Shown here one piece after another: positions 26,341 through 34,117 of a DNA stretch of 64,000 nucleotides (position 1 is the stretch's first letter; each line of letters starts with the position of its first letter). Both the position numbers and the translations under genes were made by a program. The DNA comes from an uncultured Bilophila sp. GTDB taxonomy: Bacteria > Desulfobacterota > Desulfovibrionia > Desulfovibrionales > Desulfovibrionaceae. Under the pieces are notes generated by a model that was given only the letters and a program-made list of their open reading frames with translations, was not told where the DNA came from and did not search any database. The stretch spans positions 33,630-97,629 of the forward strand of contig CAJUHZ010000008.1 of assembly GCA_910585945.1 (NCBI GenBank), written 5' to 3'.

Positions 26341-28488
26341 TCATGCGTCTCCAGCCTGCGAAACCACGCGAGCTGCGTCCGCAACGGCGGCCGTGAGCAG
26401 CGACAACTCGTCCTCGTCGATGACATAGGGCGGCATCAGATATATCAGCCGCCCAAAGGGACGAATCCAAACGCCGCGATCCACAAAAAAATCCTGAAGT
26501 ACGGCGACATCCACAGGATTACGCATTTCCACCACGCCAACGGCTCCGAGAACGCGCACGTCAGCCACTCCCGAGAAGGCGCGGCACGGTTCAAGCTCCC
26601 GCCGGAGCTGTCTTTCAATGGCCTGTACACGCGCCTGCCACGGAGAGACCAGCAAGGTTTCAACGCTTGCACACGCCACAGCGCACGCCAATGGATTGCC
26701 CATAAAGGTAGGGCCATGCATGAAGACGCCGCCGGCATCCGGAAGACCGGGCGCGTTCGGCCGGCGCGAAAGCCCTGCCGCCACCCCTTCGGAAGCGGCC
26801 GTCACGGCAAGGCTCATCATGCCGCCTGTCAGGGCCTTGCCCAGGCAAAGAATATCGGGGGCGACGCCCGCGTGTTCCGACGCGAAGAAGACGCCGGTCC
26901 GCCCGAAACCCGTGGCGATTTCATCAAAAATCAGCAGGGCGTCATGCGCGTCGCACAGCGCGCGCATATGGCGCAGGTATTCCGGATGGTACATCCACAT
27001 TCCGCCGGCTCCCTGGAGAACAGGTTCGAGAATGACCGCCGCGATCTCTTCCCCTCTTTCGGCAAACAGCGTTTCGGCGGCGACCATGCACGCAGGATCA
27101 AAGGGCGCGTCAAAGCGGCAGGACGGCCGTTCCACAAAATACTGCCGCCACAGCACGCCCGAAAAAAGCGTATGCATACCAGTGACGGGATCGCATACGG
27201 ACATAGCGCCTGTCGTGTCGCCGTGGTAGCCCCCCCGCAGCGCGAGCAGGCGCGTTTTTTTCGGCCGCCCGGCAAGTCGCCAGTACTGCAACGCCATTTT
27301 TATGGCCACTTCCACCGCCACAGAGCCGGAATCGACCAGAAACAAACGATTCAGGCCGGCCGGCAAAAGAGGCAGGAGCAGCCTGGCGAGACGTGCGGCC
27401 GGCTCGTGCGTAAGCCCGCCGAACATCACATGGGACATTTTCGCCGCCTGGTCCTGAAGCGCCGCGACCAGGGCTGGATGTCCGTATCCGTGGATCGCGC
27501 ACCACCAGGACGACATGCCGTCCACCAGTTCCCGGCCGTCCCGCAGGCGAATGCGGCAGCCGCGCGCGGAGGTGGCTTCACGCACCGGCAAAGGATGCAG
27601 AGCCGAGGTGTAGGGATGCCACAGATGATCGCGATCTATGGCAAGAACTTCTTCCGGCGGCAGACAAACTTCACGCTTGCCGGAGTGGAGAGAAACAGCC
27701 TCGGCCTCCCGCTTCGGCTCCCCGCCCGCCGCGTCGCGCCCCGCAAGGAGCAGTTTCGCGGCCGGGAGCAGACAACGCGCCAACTCCGCGCGGGCAATGG
27801 CGATATCGTTGCCCCTGGGATCACCCAGGGCGGCCAGGTACGGAATGTCAGCCAGCAGCGGCACGCCGAAACGGCGCGCGTGCTCGGCCGTGACAGCGTG
27901 GTTGTCTTCCGCGATGGCCGGTTCCAGTTCTCCCGTCCGCGTCAGGATCAGCCCCAGGGGGCGCAGTGAACGCGCTTCCAACGCTTCCAGCGAAAGCAGT
28001 ATATGGTTGATGCAGCCGACACGGTTGGGGGCAACAAGAAGTACGGGCAGATCATGGCGGGCACGCAATGCACGTATGAGATCAAGCATTGTCTCCCGAG
28101 GATTCAACGGCGCGAACAGGCCGCCCGCTCCCTCCACCAGCACGATTCCCCGCCCTTGTCGCGCAACCGGGGAAAGCTCCTGTTCCAATCTGGCAAGAAG
28201 CCCGTGAACGGCAGGCGCTTGCGCGCCCGCCAGCCGGGCCGCGAGACAGGGCGAACAGACGGCCTCAAGAGTTTCCAGGACAAGCGTCTGTGCGCCGGGA
28301 GCCAGTTCCTGATAGCGAAGAATATCCGGAGCGGTCATGACCCCATCGGAAACGGAACACCCTGTCTGCACGGGCTTGACGGCCAGAGCGTCCGCTCCTA
28401 ACGCGCGGCACGCGGCGAGCAGGCCGGCGGTGACCACGGTCTTCCCGGCGTCCGTATCCGATCCGGTAATAAAACATCCTTTCAGCAT
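26341..28488 (-). CDS. Fused dethiobiotin synthetase - DAPA aminotransferase (BioD-BioA)
   Basis: 715-residue bifunctional enzyme joining two consecutive steps of biotin synthesis. Residues 1-~245 are BioD: P-loop ITGSDTDAGKTVV (~8-18), VKPVQTG, and VEGAGGLFAPL. Residues ~285-715 are BioA, a PLP class III aminotransferase with LWHPYTSALHPL, SSWWCAIHGYGHP, DEIATGFGRTG and the PLP lysine Lys551 in LGKALTGG. A ~40-residue charged linker joins them. Start ATG lies one base after the bioB stop. This fusion order is known from eukaryotic BIO3-BIO1 proteins and some bacteria. Confidence 0.93.
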   Translation of the reverse strand: MLKGCFITGSDTDAGKTVVTAGLLAACRALGADALAVKPVQTGCSVSDGVMTAPDILRYQELAPGAQTLVLETLEAVCSPCLAARLAGAQAPAVHGLLARLEQELSPVARQGRGIVLVEGAGGLFAPLNPRETMLDLIRALRARHDLPVLLVAPNRVGCINHILLSLEALEARSLRPLGLILTRTGELEPAIAEDNHAVTAEHARRFGVPLLADIPYLAALGDPRGNDIAIARAELARCLLPAAKLLLAGRDAAGGEPKREAEAVSLHSGKREVCLPPEEVLAIDRDHLWHPYTSALHPLPVREATSARGCRIRLRDGRELVDGMSSWWCAIHGYGHPALVAALQDQAAKMSHVMFGGLTHEPAARLARLLLPLLPAGLNRLFLVDSGSVAVEVAIKMALQYWRLAGRPKKTRLLALRGGYHGDTTGAMSVCDPVTGMHTLFSGVLWRQYFVERPSCRFDAPFDPACMVAAETLFAERGEEIAAVILEPVLQGAGGMWMYHPEYLRHMRALCDAHDALLIFDEIATGFGRTGVFFASEHAGVAPDILCLGKALTGGMMSLAVTAASEGVAAGLSRRPNAPGLPDAGGVFMHGPTFMGNPLACAVACASVETLLVSPWQARVQAIERQLRRELEPCRAFSGVADVRVLGAVGVVEMRNPVDVAVLQDFFVDRGVWIRPFGRLIYLMPPYVIDEDELSLLTAAVADAARVVSQAGDA

Positions 28489-28489
28489 G

Positions 28490-29518
28490 TCACTCGTCTC
28501 CGCCGGGGCGCTCCGGTTTTCCATCTTTGCCCCGCTGTTCAGGCAGTAGGCCAAGTTCATTGAGCAGATCGCGATCCGCGGCAAAGGCGTTGCCCGCAGT
28601 GGTGAGGTAATTGCCTGTCATCATGGCGTTGGCTCCGGCGGCAAAAATCCAGGGCTGCCATGTCCCCAGCACAGCCGCGCGGCCGCCGCACACAATAATG
28701 TCGCGCCCAGGATGCATCAGCCGCAGGATGGACAAAATCCGCAATGCTTCCCCAGGCCGAAGCCGGGGAGCGCCTTCCAACGGAGTACCGGGAATGGGCG
28801 TCAGAAAGTTTACCGGAATGGCGTCCACATCAAGTTCCGCCAATGTATGGCTGAACTCCACCCGCTGCGCCCAGCTTTCACCCAGGCCGAAGATGCCGCC
28901 GCAACAAATCTCAAGGCCGGCGGCTCGTGCCGCCGCAAGGCTCGCCACATCCTCCTTATAATCGTGGGTGCTGCAAATCTTTGGGAAAAATGAGGCCGCT
29001 GTCTCCAGATTATGATGATATCGGCGCATGCCGGCCTGGACAAGGCGCTTTGCCCGTTCCGCATTCAACTGCCCCAAAGAGCCGCAGACGCGGATATCCA
29101 CTTCAGCCGTGATACGTTGCACGGCCGCGCACAAGGCATCCAGTTCACGCTCATTCAGGGCCGTTCCGCTGGTCACAATGCCAAAACGCGCCGCCCCGGC
29201 GGCGGCCAGTTCTTCCGCCCGCCGCAACAGCGTCTCCCCATTGACAAGCGGATACTCGGGCGCGCCTGTACGGTAATGGGCCGACTGTGCGCAGAACGCA
29301 CAGTTCTCGGGGCACCGCCCGGACTTGGCGTTGATGATGCCGCAAGTGAACGATCGCGTCCGAAGAACATTGACGCCAGCGGCAAGACCGGCCACACTAA
29401 ACAGATCCATCGTGTCAGAAGCCGGAAGCGCCGCAAGCTCCAAAGCCTCCTGTACGGAAAGGGGCTTCCCCTCTCCAGCCATGAAACGACGCGCCGTCTG
29501 AACAAGTGACAGATGCAT
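28490..29518 (-). CDS. bioB: Biotin synthase
   Basis: 342-residue radical-SAM enzyme inserting sulfur into dethiobiotin. The 4Fe-4S cluster motif CPENCAFC gives Cys69, Cys73 and Cys76. HHNLETAASFFPKICSTHDY (HNLE and the TH-Y segment) and the C-terminal GANAMMTGNYLTT are family features. The ATG at 29518 has GGGAGG six bases upstream; a frame starting 30 bases earlier is less likely. It is the first gene of bioB-bioDA, divergent from birA. Confidence 0.96.
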   Translation of the reverse strand: MHLSLVQTARRFMAGEGKPLSVQEALELAALPASDTMDLFSVAGLAAGVNVLRTRSFTCGIINAKSGRCPENCAFCAQSAHYRTGAPEYPLVNGETLLRRAEELAAAGAARFGIVTSGTALNERELDALCAAVQRITAEVDIRVCGSLGQLNAERAKRLVQAGMRRYHHNLETAASFFPKICSTHDYKEDVASLAAARAAGLEICCGGIFGLGESWAQRVEFSHTLAELDVDAIPVNFLTPIPGTPLEGAPRLRPGEALRILSILRLMHPGRDIIVCGGRAAVLGTWQPWIFAAGANAMMTGNYLTTAGNAFAADRDLLNELGLLPEQRGKDGKPERPGGDE

Positions 29519-29556
29519 GAAAACCTCCCTGTCGGCGTAAGCCGGCAAGCCAAACT

Positions 29557-30435
29557 ATGCCGGATCGCAAAGATATGTCAACCAAAAATATCCAAATAAA
29601 TAGTTTACAATCGACTCGAGAGCGCATTCTTGCTCTTCTTCTTGCAGCCGAAGGCTGGTGCTCGGGCGAGGCTCTTTCTCGCGAGCTCGGTATGAGCAGA
29701 GCAGCGATCGCAAAGCATATAGCTGTATTAAGAGATGAAGGGCATGAAATCGAAGCCGCGCCACGTCGTGGGTACCATTTACTGCCCGGGGAGGCGTACA
29801 CCGAAGCGACAATACGACACGACCTGCACACACGCGTCATTGGTCAGGGAAAGTGGTTATGGCTGAAGGAAACGGCGTCAACCAATCAGGAGGCTGCCGC
29901 GCTTGCGGCGTCCGGCGCTCCAGACGGGAGCATTGTTGTTGCGGATCGCCAGCGAGCCGGGCGGGGACGGCGGGGACGGGAGTGGTTTACCTCGCCCGGG
30001 AGCCTTGCCTTCTCCGTCCTGCTGCGAGCGCCGCGTGACAGGGGCGCTGTGCCGGGCGGTCCGGGCACAGGTTCCCTGCCGCCGGATCTGAAGGCCGAGG
30101 CTGTTCCCGATTTTCTCCTGATGTTGCTGGCCGCTGTGGGGGAAGCGGTCCGACAGACGACAGGAGTGAAGGTTCAGGTCAAACAACCCAATGACTTGCT
30201 GATCAACGGCCGCAAATGTTGCGGCGTTCTGGTGGAAACAGGAACAGAAGTGGACGAAGTGACCTGGTTGATTCTTGGGGTGGGGCTTAATGTCAATGCC
30301 CTCGAGGCGGATTTTCCCCCGATCCTGCGGGAAAGCGTCACCTCGCTCCGTCTCGCTACAGGAACGCATGTGAACCGCGCCGCCCTGTTGCAGGCCATAC
30401 TCCGTGCGCTTGACGCGGCATTGCCGCACAAGTGA
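29557..30435 (+). CDS. birA: Bifunctional biotin-protein ligase / biotin operon repressor
   Basis: 292-residue protein with an N-terminal winged helix (residues ~20-75: TRERILALLLAAEGWCSGEALSRELGMSRAAIAKHI, split over the helix-turn-helix) and a catalytic domain. The biotinyl-AMP loop is ADRQRAGRGRRGREW, and VKQPNDLLINGRKCCGVLVE and LILGVGLNVN complete the ligase core. A GC-rich insertion follows LLRAP (~residues 150-175). It attaches biotin to carboxylases and represses the divergent bio genes when biotin is ample. ATG 29557 or 29575 may be the true start. Confidence 0.95.
   Translation: MPDRKDMSTKNIQINSLQSTRERILALLLAAEGWCSGEALSRELGMSRAAIAKHIAVLRDEGHEIEAAPRRGYHLLPGEAYTEATIRHDLHTRVIGQGKWLWLKETASTNQEAAALAASGAPDGSIVVADRQRAGRGRRGREWFTSPGSLAFSVLLRAPRDRGAVPGGPGTGSLPPDLKAEAVPDFLLMLLAAVGEAVRQTTGVKVQVKQPNDLLINGRKCCGVLVETGTEVDEVTWLILGVGLNVNALEADFPPILRESVTSLRLATGTHVNRAALLQAILRALDAALPHK
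29559..29582 (-). promoter_or_regulatory. Candidate bioB promoter
   Basis: On the minus strand a perfect -35 box TTGACA (29577-29582) is followed after ~16 bases by CATAGT (29555-29560 region), a moderate -10 box, ~40 bases before the bioB start. It overlaps the left half of the BirA-site-like repeat. Confidence 0.45.
29575..29610. promoter_or_regulatory. BirA-operator-like half sites between bioB and birA
   Basis: ATGTCAACC (29575-29583) and AGTTTACAA (29602-29610) resemble the two halves of the BirA operator (TTGTAAACC and GGTTTACAA) in the right orientation, overlapping the bioB -35 box and the birA start. The spacer counted here is 18 bases, longer than the 14-16 usual in known sites, so this may be a divergent site or coincidence. 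Confidence 0.4.
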
Positions 30436-30584
30436 ACGCCCCGGAGATTGAGGAAATTCAGGGGCAGTCTCGGAGAAACGCCGCCACGAAAAGCAGGCAT
30501 ATGTCCGCCGGTACACAGTTGCCCCGCAACGCTGCCGGGCGCAAAGGCGCGGCTTTGCAGCAGGCGGGGCAAGGAGGTCTGCCC

Positions 30585-32036
30585 CTAATACGCCCCTTTC
30601 TTGCCGAAAACCACAGGCACGGTTTTGGCAAGGATCACGAGATCAAGGCACGTTGACCAGTTATTGATGTAATACCGATCGATACGAACCCGTGTGTCAT
30701 AGCTGAGATCATTGCGGCCGGAGACCTGCCACAGCCCCGTGATGCCCGGACGCACCCGGCTGTACGCCGTGAAGGCGGCGCCATAGCGCTCCACCTCGGA
30801 TTGGACAATGGGACGAGGGCCGACAAGGCTCATTTCTCCCCGGATCACGTTCCAGAGCTGAGGCAGTTCGTCAAGGCTGGTCCGCCTGAGCACTGCCCCC
30901 ACCCGGGTGATTCTCGGGTCATTCCGCAATTTCTGATCCGCTTCCCATTCCCGGCGCAGATCCGGATTGGCCGCAAGATGTCTGGCCAGCGCCTCTTGCG
31001 CGTCGTTGACCATGGTGCGGAATTTCAAAATGCGGATCACCCGCCCCCCACGGCCGATGCGATCATGCCGAAAAAAAACCGGCCCCGGGGACTCCAGGCG
31101 AATGCACACGCCGATGATCAAGCACAGCGGCAATATCAGCACCGCACCAGCAACAGACAAAATGAGATCCATGCTCCGCTTCAGAAAAAGCCGCCGTGCA
31201 TCCAGAAGATTTTGTCGAACGCGCAAACAGCAGATACGCCCGATTTCCACAGGCCGTACCCAGAAAGGCAGATCTTCGAACGATTCCGGAACAAGCAGAA
31301 CCGAACTGAACAGACGCGCGGCGATTTCAATCTCCCTGTGCCATTTGTCTTTTTCGGAAACGACAACAACGGCGCAGGCGTACGGGCATCGATCGGCAAA
31401 CGCGATCACCTGCTGTTCCGAACGCAACAGCGGCAGATCGCCGGAAACTTCGGAATCCTCCCCCGGGCATGTGTCGCCTGCGTCCAGGGGAGCGGGCAAG
31501 CCGGTCACGCGAACTTCGGGCTTGATCCCGAGTTCCTTGTGTGAAATCAGGTAGGAACCCAGCCTGGCCAGCACCTCTCCGCGGCCGAAAAGCACGGCGG
31601 GCGTCCCCCACCAGAGCCGATCGGCGAACATCCGCCGAACCTGCCAGCGTGCCAGAGGCACAAGAGGCAGACTTACCAGCCATGCGCCGGCAAAAACCAG
31701 CCGGGAGGGCTGTTCGCCCCGCCCCATGACCAGAAATATGGCGATGCCAAGATACGCAAGGGAGGTGGAAAAGGCGAGACTCCGCAGTTCCTCCGGCGGG
31801 GCCGGCGGCGGAGAATCGTACAATCCCGTGAAATAATTGCTGCACGGTGCAATGAAGAGAAAAAACAGCAGGGGGACGTGCGTGGAAGGAGCGACAGTCC
31901 CGCCCAGGGCCTCGCGCGCGGCAAAGGCCGCCAGCATCACGCCCAAAAGCGTCAGCGTGTCGGAAGCAAGAAGTACAAGCATGCGCCGCCCGCCACGCGA
32001 ACGCGGCCCCGAGGAGAAAAGTGCGATGTCGTTCAT
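30585..32036 (-). CDS. Undecaprenyl-phosphate sugar-1-phosphate transferase (WbaP/PHPT type)
   Basis: 483-residue membrane protein that starts a surface polysaccharide by transferring a sugar-1-phosphate to undecaprenyl phosphate. Four N-terminal membrane segments and a nucleotide-binding-like middle region precede a C-terminal bacterial sugar transferase domain (~residues 285-483): KRSMDLILSVAGAVLILPL, RILKFRTMVNDA, RRTSLDELPQLWNVIRGEMS (within) and LVGPRPI. It is the only polysaccharide-initiation gene here; the rest of any cluster is outside the window. Its start is separated from the next gene by a repeat cluster. Confidence 0.9.
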   Translation of the reverse strand: MNDIALFSSGPRSRGGRRMLVLLASDTLTLLGVMLAAFAAREALGGTVAPSTHVPLLFFLFIAPCSNYFTGLYDSPPPAPPEELRSLAFSTSLAYLGIAIFLVMGRGEQPSRLVFAGAWLVSLPLVPLARWQVRRMFADRLWWGTPAVLFGRGEVLARLGSYLISHKELGIKPEVRVTGLPAPLDAGDTCPGEDSEVSGDLPLLRSEQQVIAFADRCPYACAVVVVSEKDKWHREIEIAARLFSSVLLVPESFEDLPFWVRPVEIGRICCLRVRQNLLDARRLFLKRSMDLILSVAGAVLILPLCLIIGVCIRLESPGPVFFRHDRIGRGGRVIRILKFRTMVNDAQEALARHLAANPDLRREWEADQKLRNDPRITRVGAVLRRTSLDELPQLWNVIRGEMSLVGPRPIVQSEVERYGAAFTAYSRVRPGITGLWQVSGRNDLSYDTRVRIDRYYINNWSTCLDLVILAKTVPVVFGKKGAY

Positions 32037-32066
32037 GGCTGACCTGAAAGATACAAAGTCGCTTAG

Positions 32067-32198
32067 GGCGTGTTCACCCTACGAGAAATGTTGTTCTCCG
32101 CCAGGGAAAAAAGGCTTTTTATGAAGGGAATGTACTCTTATGGCACTTGACCGGAATAAAAAGCCTTTTTGACGCAGGCAGAGGACTGTGAATACGCC
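32067..32198. mobile_element. MITE-like palindromic element, 132 bp
   Basis: The terminal repeat GGCGTGTTCAC at the left is matched by GTGAATACGCC at the right (one mismatch), and TAG flanks both ends (32064-32066 and 32199-32201) like a 3-bp target duplication. Inside, AAAAAGGCTTTTTAT and ATAAAAAGCCTTTTT form a perfect 15-bp inverted repeat. No transposase is encoded, so it would be non-autonomous. Confidence 0.55.
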
Positions 32199-32200
32199 TA

Positions 32201-32377
32201 GTGTCAGCCCTCATGAATCCGCCTGCTCCAGGGCCGCCTTTGTACGCCCGGCGGCCTTGCAAGGCCAACATTGACCGTGCGGCACGTTCAACACAGCTTC
32301 GGCCCCTGTTTGTCTTGCGCCGTGCCGACCGGAAAGAACCGGCTCTTCGCGAACGGCGTTTTCATGCGGTCTGACCC
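32201..32377 (+). repeat. R1 repeat element, copy 1
   Basis: A ~177-bp unit bounded by inverted ends: GTCAGCCCTCATGAA at the left and TTCATGCGGTCTGACCC at the right. It aligns with copy 2 over its full length, by eye roughly four of five bases. It abuts the right end of the MITE-like element. Confidence 0.75.
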
Positions 32378-32535
32378 CAGAAAAGATCTTCTTCATACCC
32401 TATTCCGAGGATATCCGCAAATGGGGCGGCAGGAAGCGCAACCCGCCGGAGACACATGACTCGTTATTTTTCAACATGATGCAAGAGCCTTGTTCTCTGG
32501 AGTGAACAGCGGTATGAAGAGGCGAGGGCTTTAGG
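32378..32535. other. Unique spacer between the two R1 copies, nothing recognised
   Basis: 158 bases without a gene or repeat match. No Shine-Dalgarno plus ORF is visible and no palindrome stands out. Confidence 0.5.
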
Positions 32536-32707
32536 GTCAGCCCTCATGAATCCGCCTGCTCCAAGGCCGCCTTGGTACGTCCGGCGGCCTCGCAAGGCCA
32601 ACATTGACCTTGGTATGCCCAATACAGCTTCGGCCACTGTTCGCCTTTCGTCTTGCCGACTGAAAAAAACGGCTTTTCGCGGGCGGCGTTTTCATGAGGT
32701 CTGACCC
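32536..32707 (+). repeat. R1 repeat element, copy 2
   Basis: A 172-bp unit with the best-preserved ends: GGGTCAGCCCTCATGAA (32536-32552) and its near-perfect inverted partner TTCATGAGGTCTGACCC (32691-32707), with one internal difference. Internal blocks are GCAAGGCCAACATTGACC, CAGCTTCGGCC and a GAAAAAAACGGCTTTTCGCG hairpin-like segment. It ends 58 bases before folC and may carry part of its upstream region. Confidence 0.8.
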
Positions 32708-32765
32708 TGGTTGCGGCATCACGGCTTCAAGCGATCCGATCCGCGGCGTGGAACAGGGGGAATTC

Positions 32766-34073
32766 ATGATTTTCCATTCATTCGAACAGGTGCAAAATCA
32801 TCTGGATCACCTTGGCCTTTTCCACATGGACTTTGGGCTGGATCGCATGCGGCGGGCGCTCCGCGCCCTTGCTCTGTCAGAAACACCGTATCCTGTTGTG
32901 CATATTGTGGGAACGAACGGCAAGGGGTCCACTTCGACCTTTCTCGCCTCTCTGGCCACGGCCCACGGTCTGAAAACGGGCTTGTACACGTCGCCCCATT
33001 TCCTGACCCCGCGGGAACGCATCCGCATCAACGGGGCCATGCTTTCGCCCAAACGCTGGACGGCTCTGGCCTCCCGCGTGCATGAAGCCGCTCCGGATCT
33101 GACCTATTTCGAGTTCCTGACTGCCGCGGGGTTGCTGGCGTTTGCGGAAGAACATGTGGATCTTGCCGTGCTTGAAGCAGGTCTTGGCGGGCGGTACGAC
33201 GCAACGACGGCCGCTCCCGCGCAGCTTCTCTGCTACACGCCCATCGCCATGGATCACGAAAATGTGCTGGGTCACACCATCGGGGCCATTGCCTCCGACA
33301 AGGCCGGGGCCATCCGGCCCATGCCCAACGGCAGCTTTGTGCTGACCGGCCCGCAACCACGCGAGGCCTTGGACTGTCTGGCCCGCGCCGCGGAAGAAAG
33401 CGGGGTTCCGTTTGTTGCCGTTGAACCACGCGCCCTGCCTTTCGGCCTTCTTGAGCTTTCCGATCCCGCTTCCATTCCCCGCCTGGGGCTGGCGGGACCG
33501 CACCAGATAACCAACTCCCGCCTGGCTCTGGCGGCATGGGAATTCCTGTGCGCGGAAAGAGGCTGGCGACTGACCAGAGAGGCTACGCTCAAGGGGCTTG
33601 CCGACGCCCGCCTGGCCGGACGCTTTCAGTTCATACCGGCAGACGCCGGTCTTCCTCCGATCATTCTTGACGGCGCGCACAATCCGCACGGCCTGAATGC
33701 GCTTGCGGCCGCGCTGGAAGAAGCCCGTATCCGGCCGCGTGCCGTGATTTTCTCGTGTCTGGCCGATAAAAACCGGCAAGAGATGCTGCCGCTGATACGC
33801 CGCATTGCCGGCAATTCGCCCGTGTTCACCCCCACCATTCAGGATAACGAACGAGCCATGAGCGGGGAAGTTCTGGCGGAAGAACTTGGATCAAACGCCG
33901 TGCCGGCCCAGCGTCTGCGCCTCGCGCTTGACGCGGCAGCCATGACGAAGCCGGCCGACGCAGAGCAGCCGGTGGTTCTGTGCGGCTCCTTGTATTTGCT
34001 CGGCGAGTTTTTTACACTCTACCCCAATCGGCTTGAGGAAAGCGTCCCCGCTTCCCCACAAATGGACAGATGA
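32766..34073 (+). CDS. folC: Folylpolyglutamate synthase / dihydrofolate synthase
   Basis: 435-residue Mur-ligase-like enzyme that adds glutamate to dihydropteroate and folates. It has the P-loop HIVGTNGKGSTSTFLASL, the following LYTSPHFLTPRERIRING, LEAGLGGRYDATTA (metal/Mg site) and the C-terminal DGAHNPHGLNALAAAL. The ATG at 32766 is preceded by AGGGGG six bases upstream, so the longer frame entering the R1 repeat is rejected. Its stop lies 44 bases before the selA start and overlaps an alternative selA start. Confidence 0.95.
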   Translation: MIFHSFEQVQNHLDHLGLFHMDFGLDRMRRALRALALSETPYPVVHIVGTNGKGSTSTFLASLATAHGLKTGLYTSPHFLTPRERIRINGAMLSPKRWTALASRVHEAAPDLTYFEFLTAAGLLAFAEEHVDLAVLEAGLGGRYDATTAAPAQLLCYTPIAMDHENVLGHTIGAIASDKAGAIRPMPNGSFVLTGPQPREALDCLARAAEESGVPFVAVEPRALPFGLLELSDPASIPRLGLAGPHQITNSRLALAAWEFLCAERGWRLTREATLKGLADARLAGRFQFIPADAGLPPIILDGAHNPHGLNALAAALEEARIRPRAVIFSCLADKNRQEMLPLIRRIAGNSPVFTPTIQDNERAMSGEVLAEELGSNAVPAQRLRLALDAAAMTKPADAEQPVVLCGSLYLLGEFFTLYPNRLEESVPASPQMDR

Positions 34074-34117
34074 CTCTACCGGACGCAAGCCTCACACATC
34101 CCTTTCAAGGAAAAGCG

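Noticed and set aside
26245..27969. A 574-codon open frame on the plus strand
   Set aside because: It is antisense to bioDA and the SSS symporter start; the bioDA frame has all expected motifs.
32067..32707. Possible CRISPR array
   Set aside because: The repeats are ~175 bp with inverted ends and only two tandem copies separated by ~158 bases, unlike CRISPR repeat-spacer spacing; no cas gene is present.
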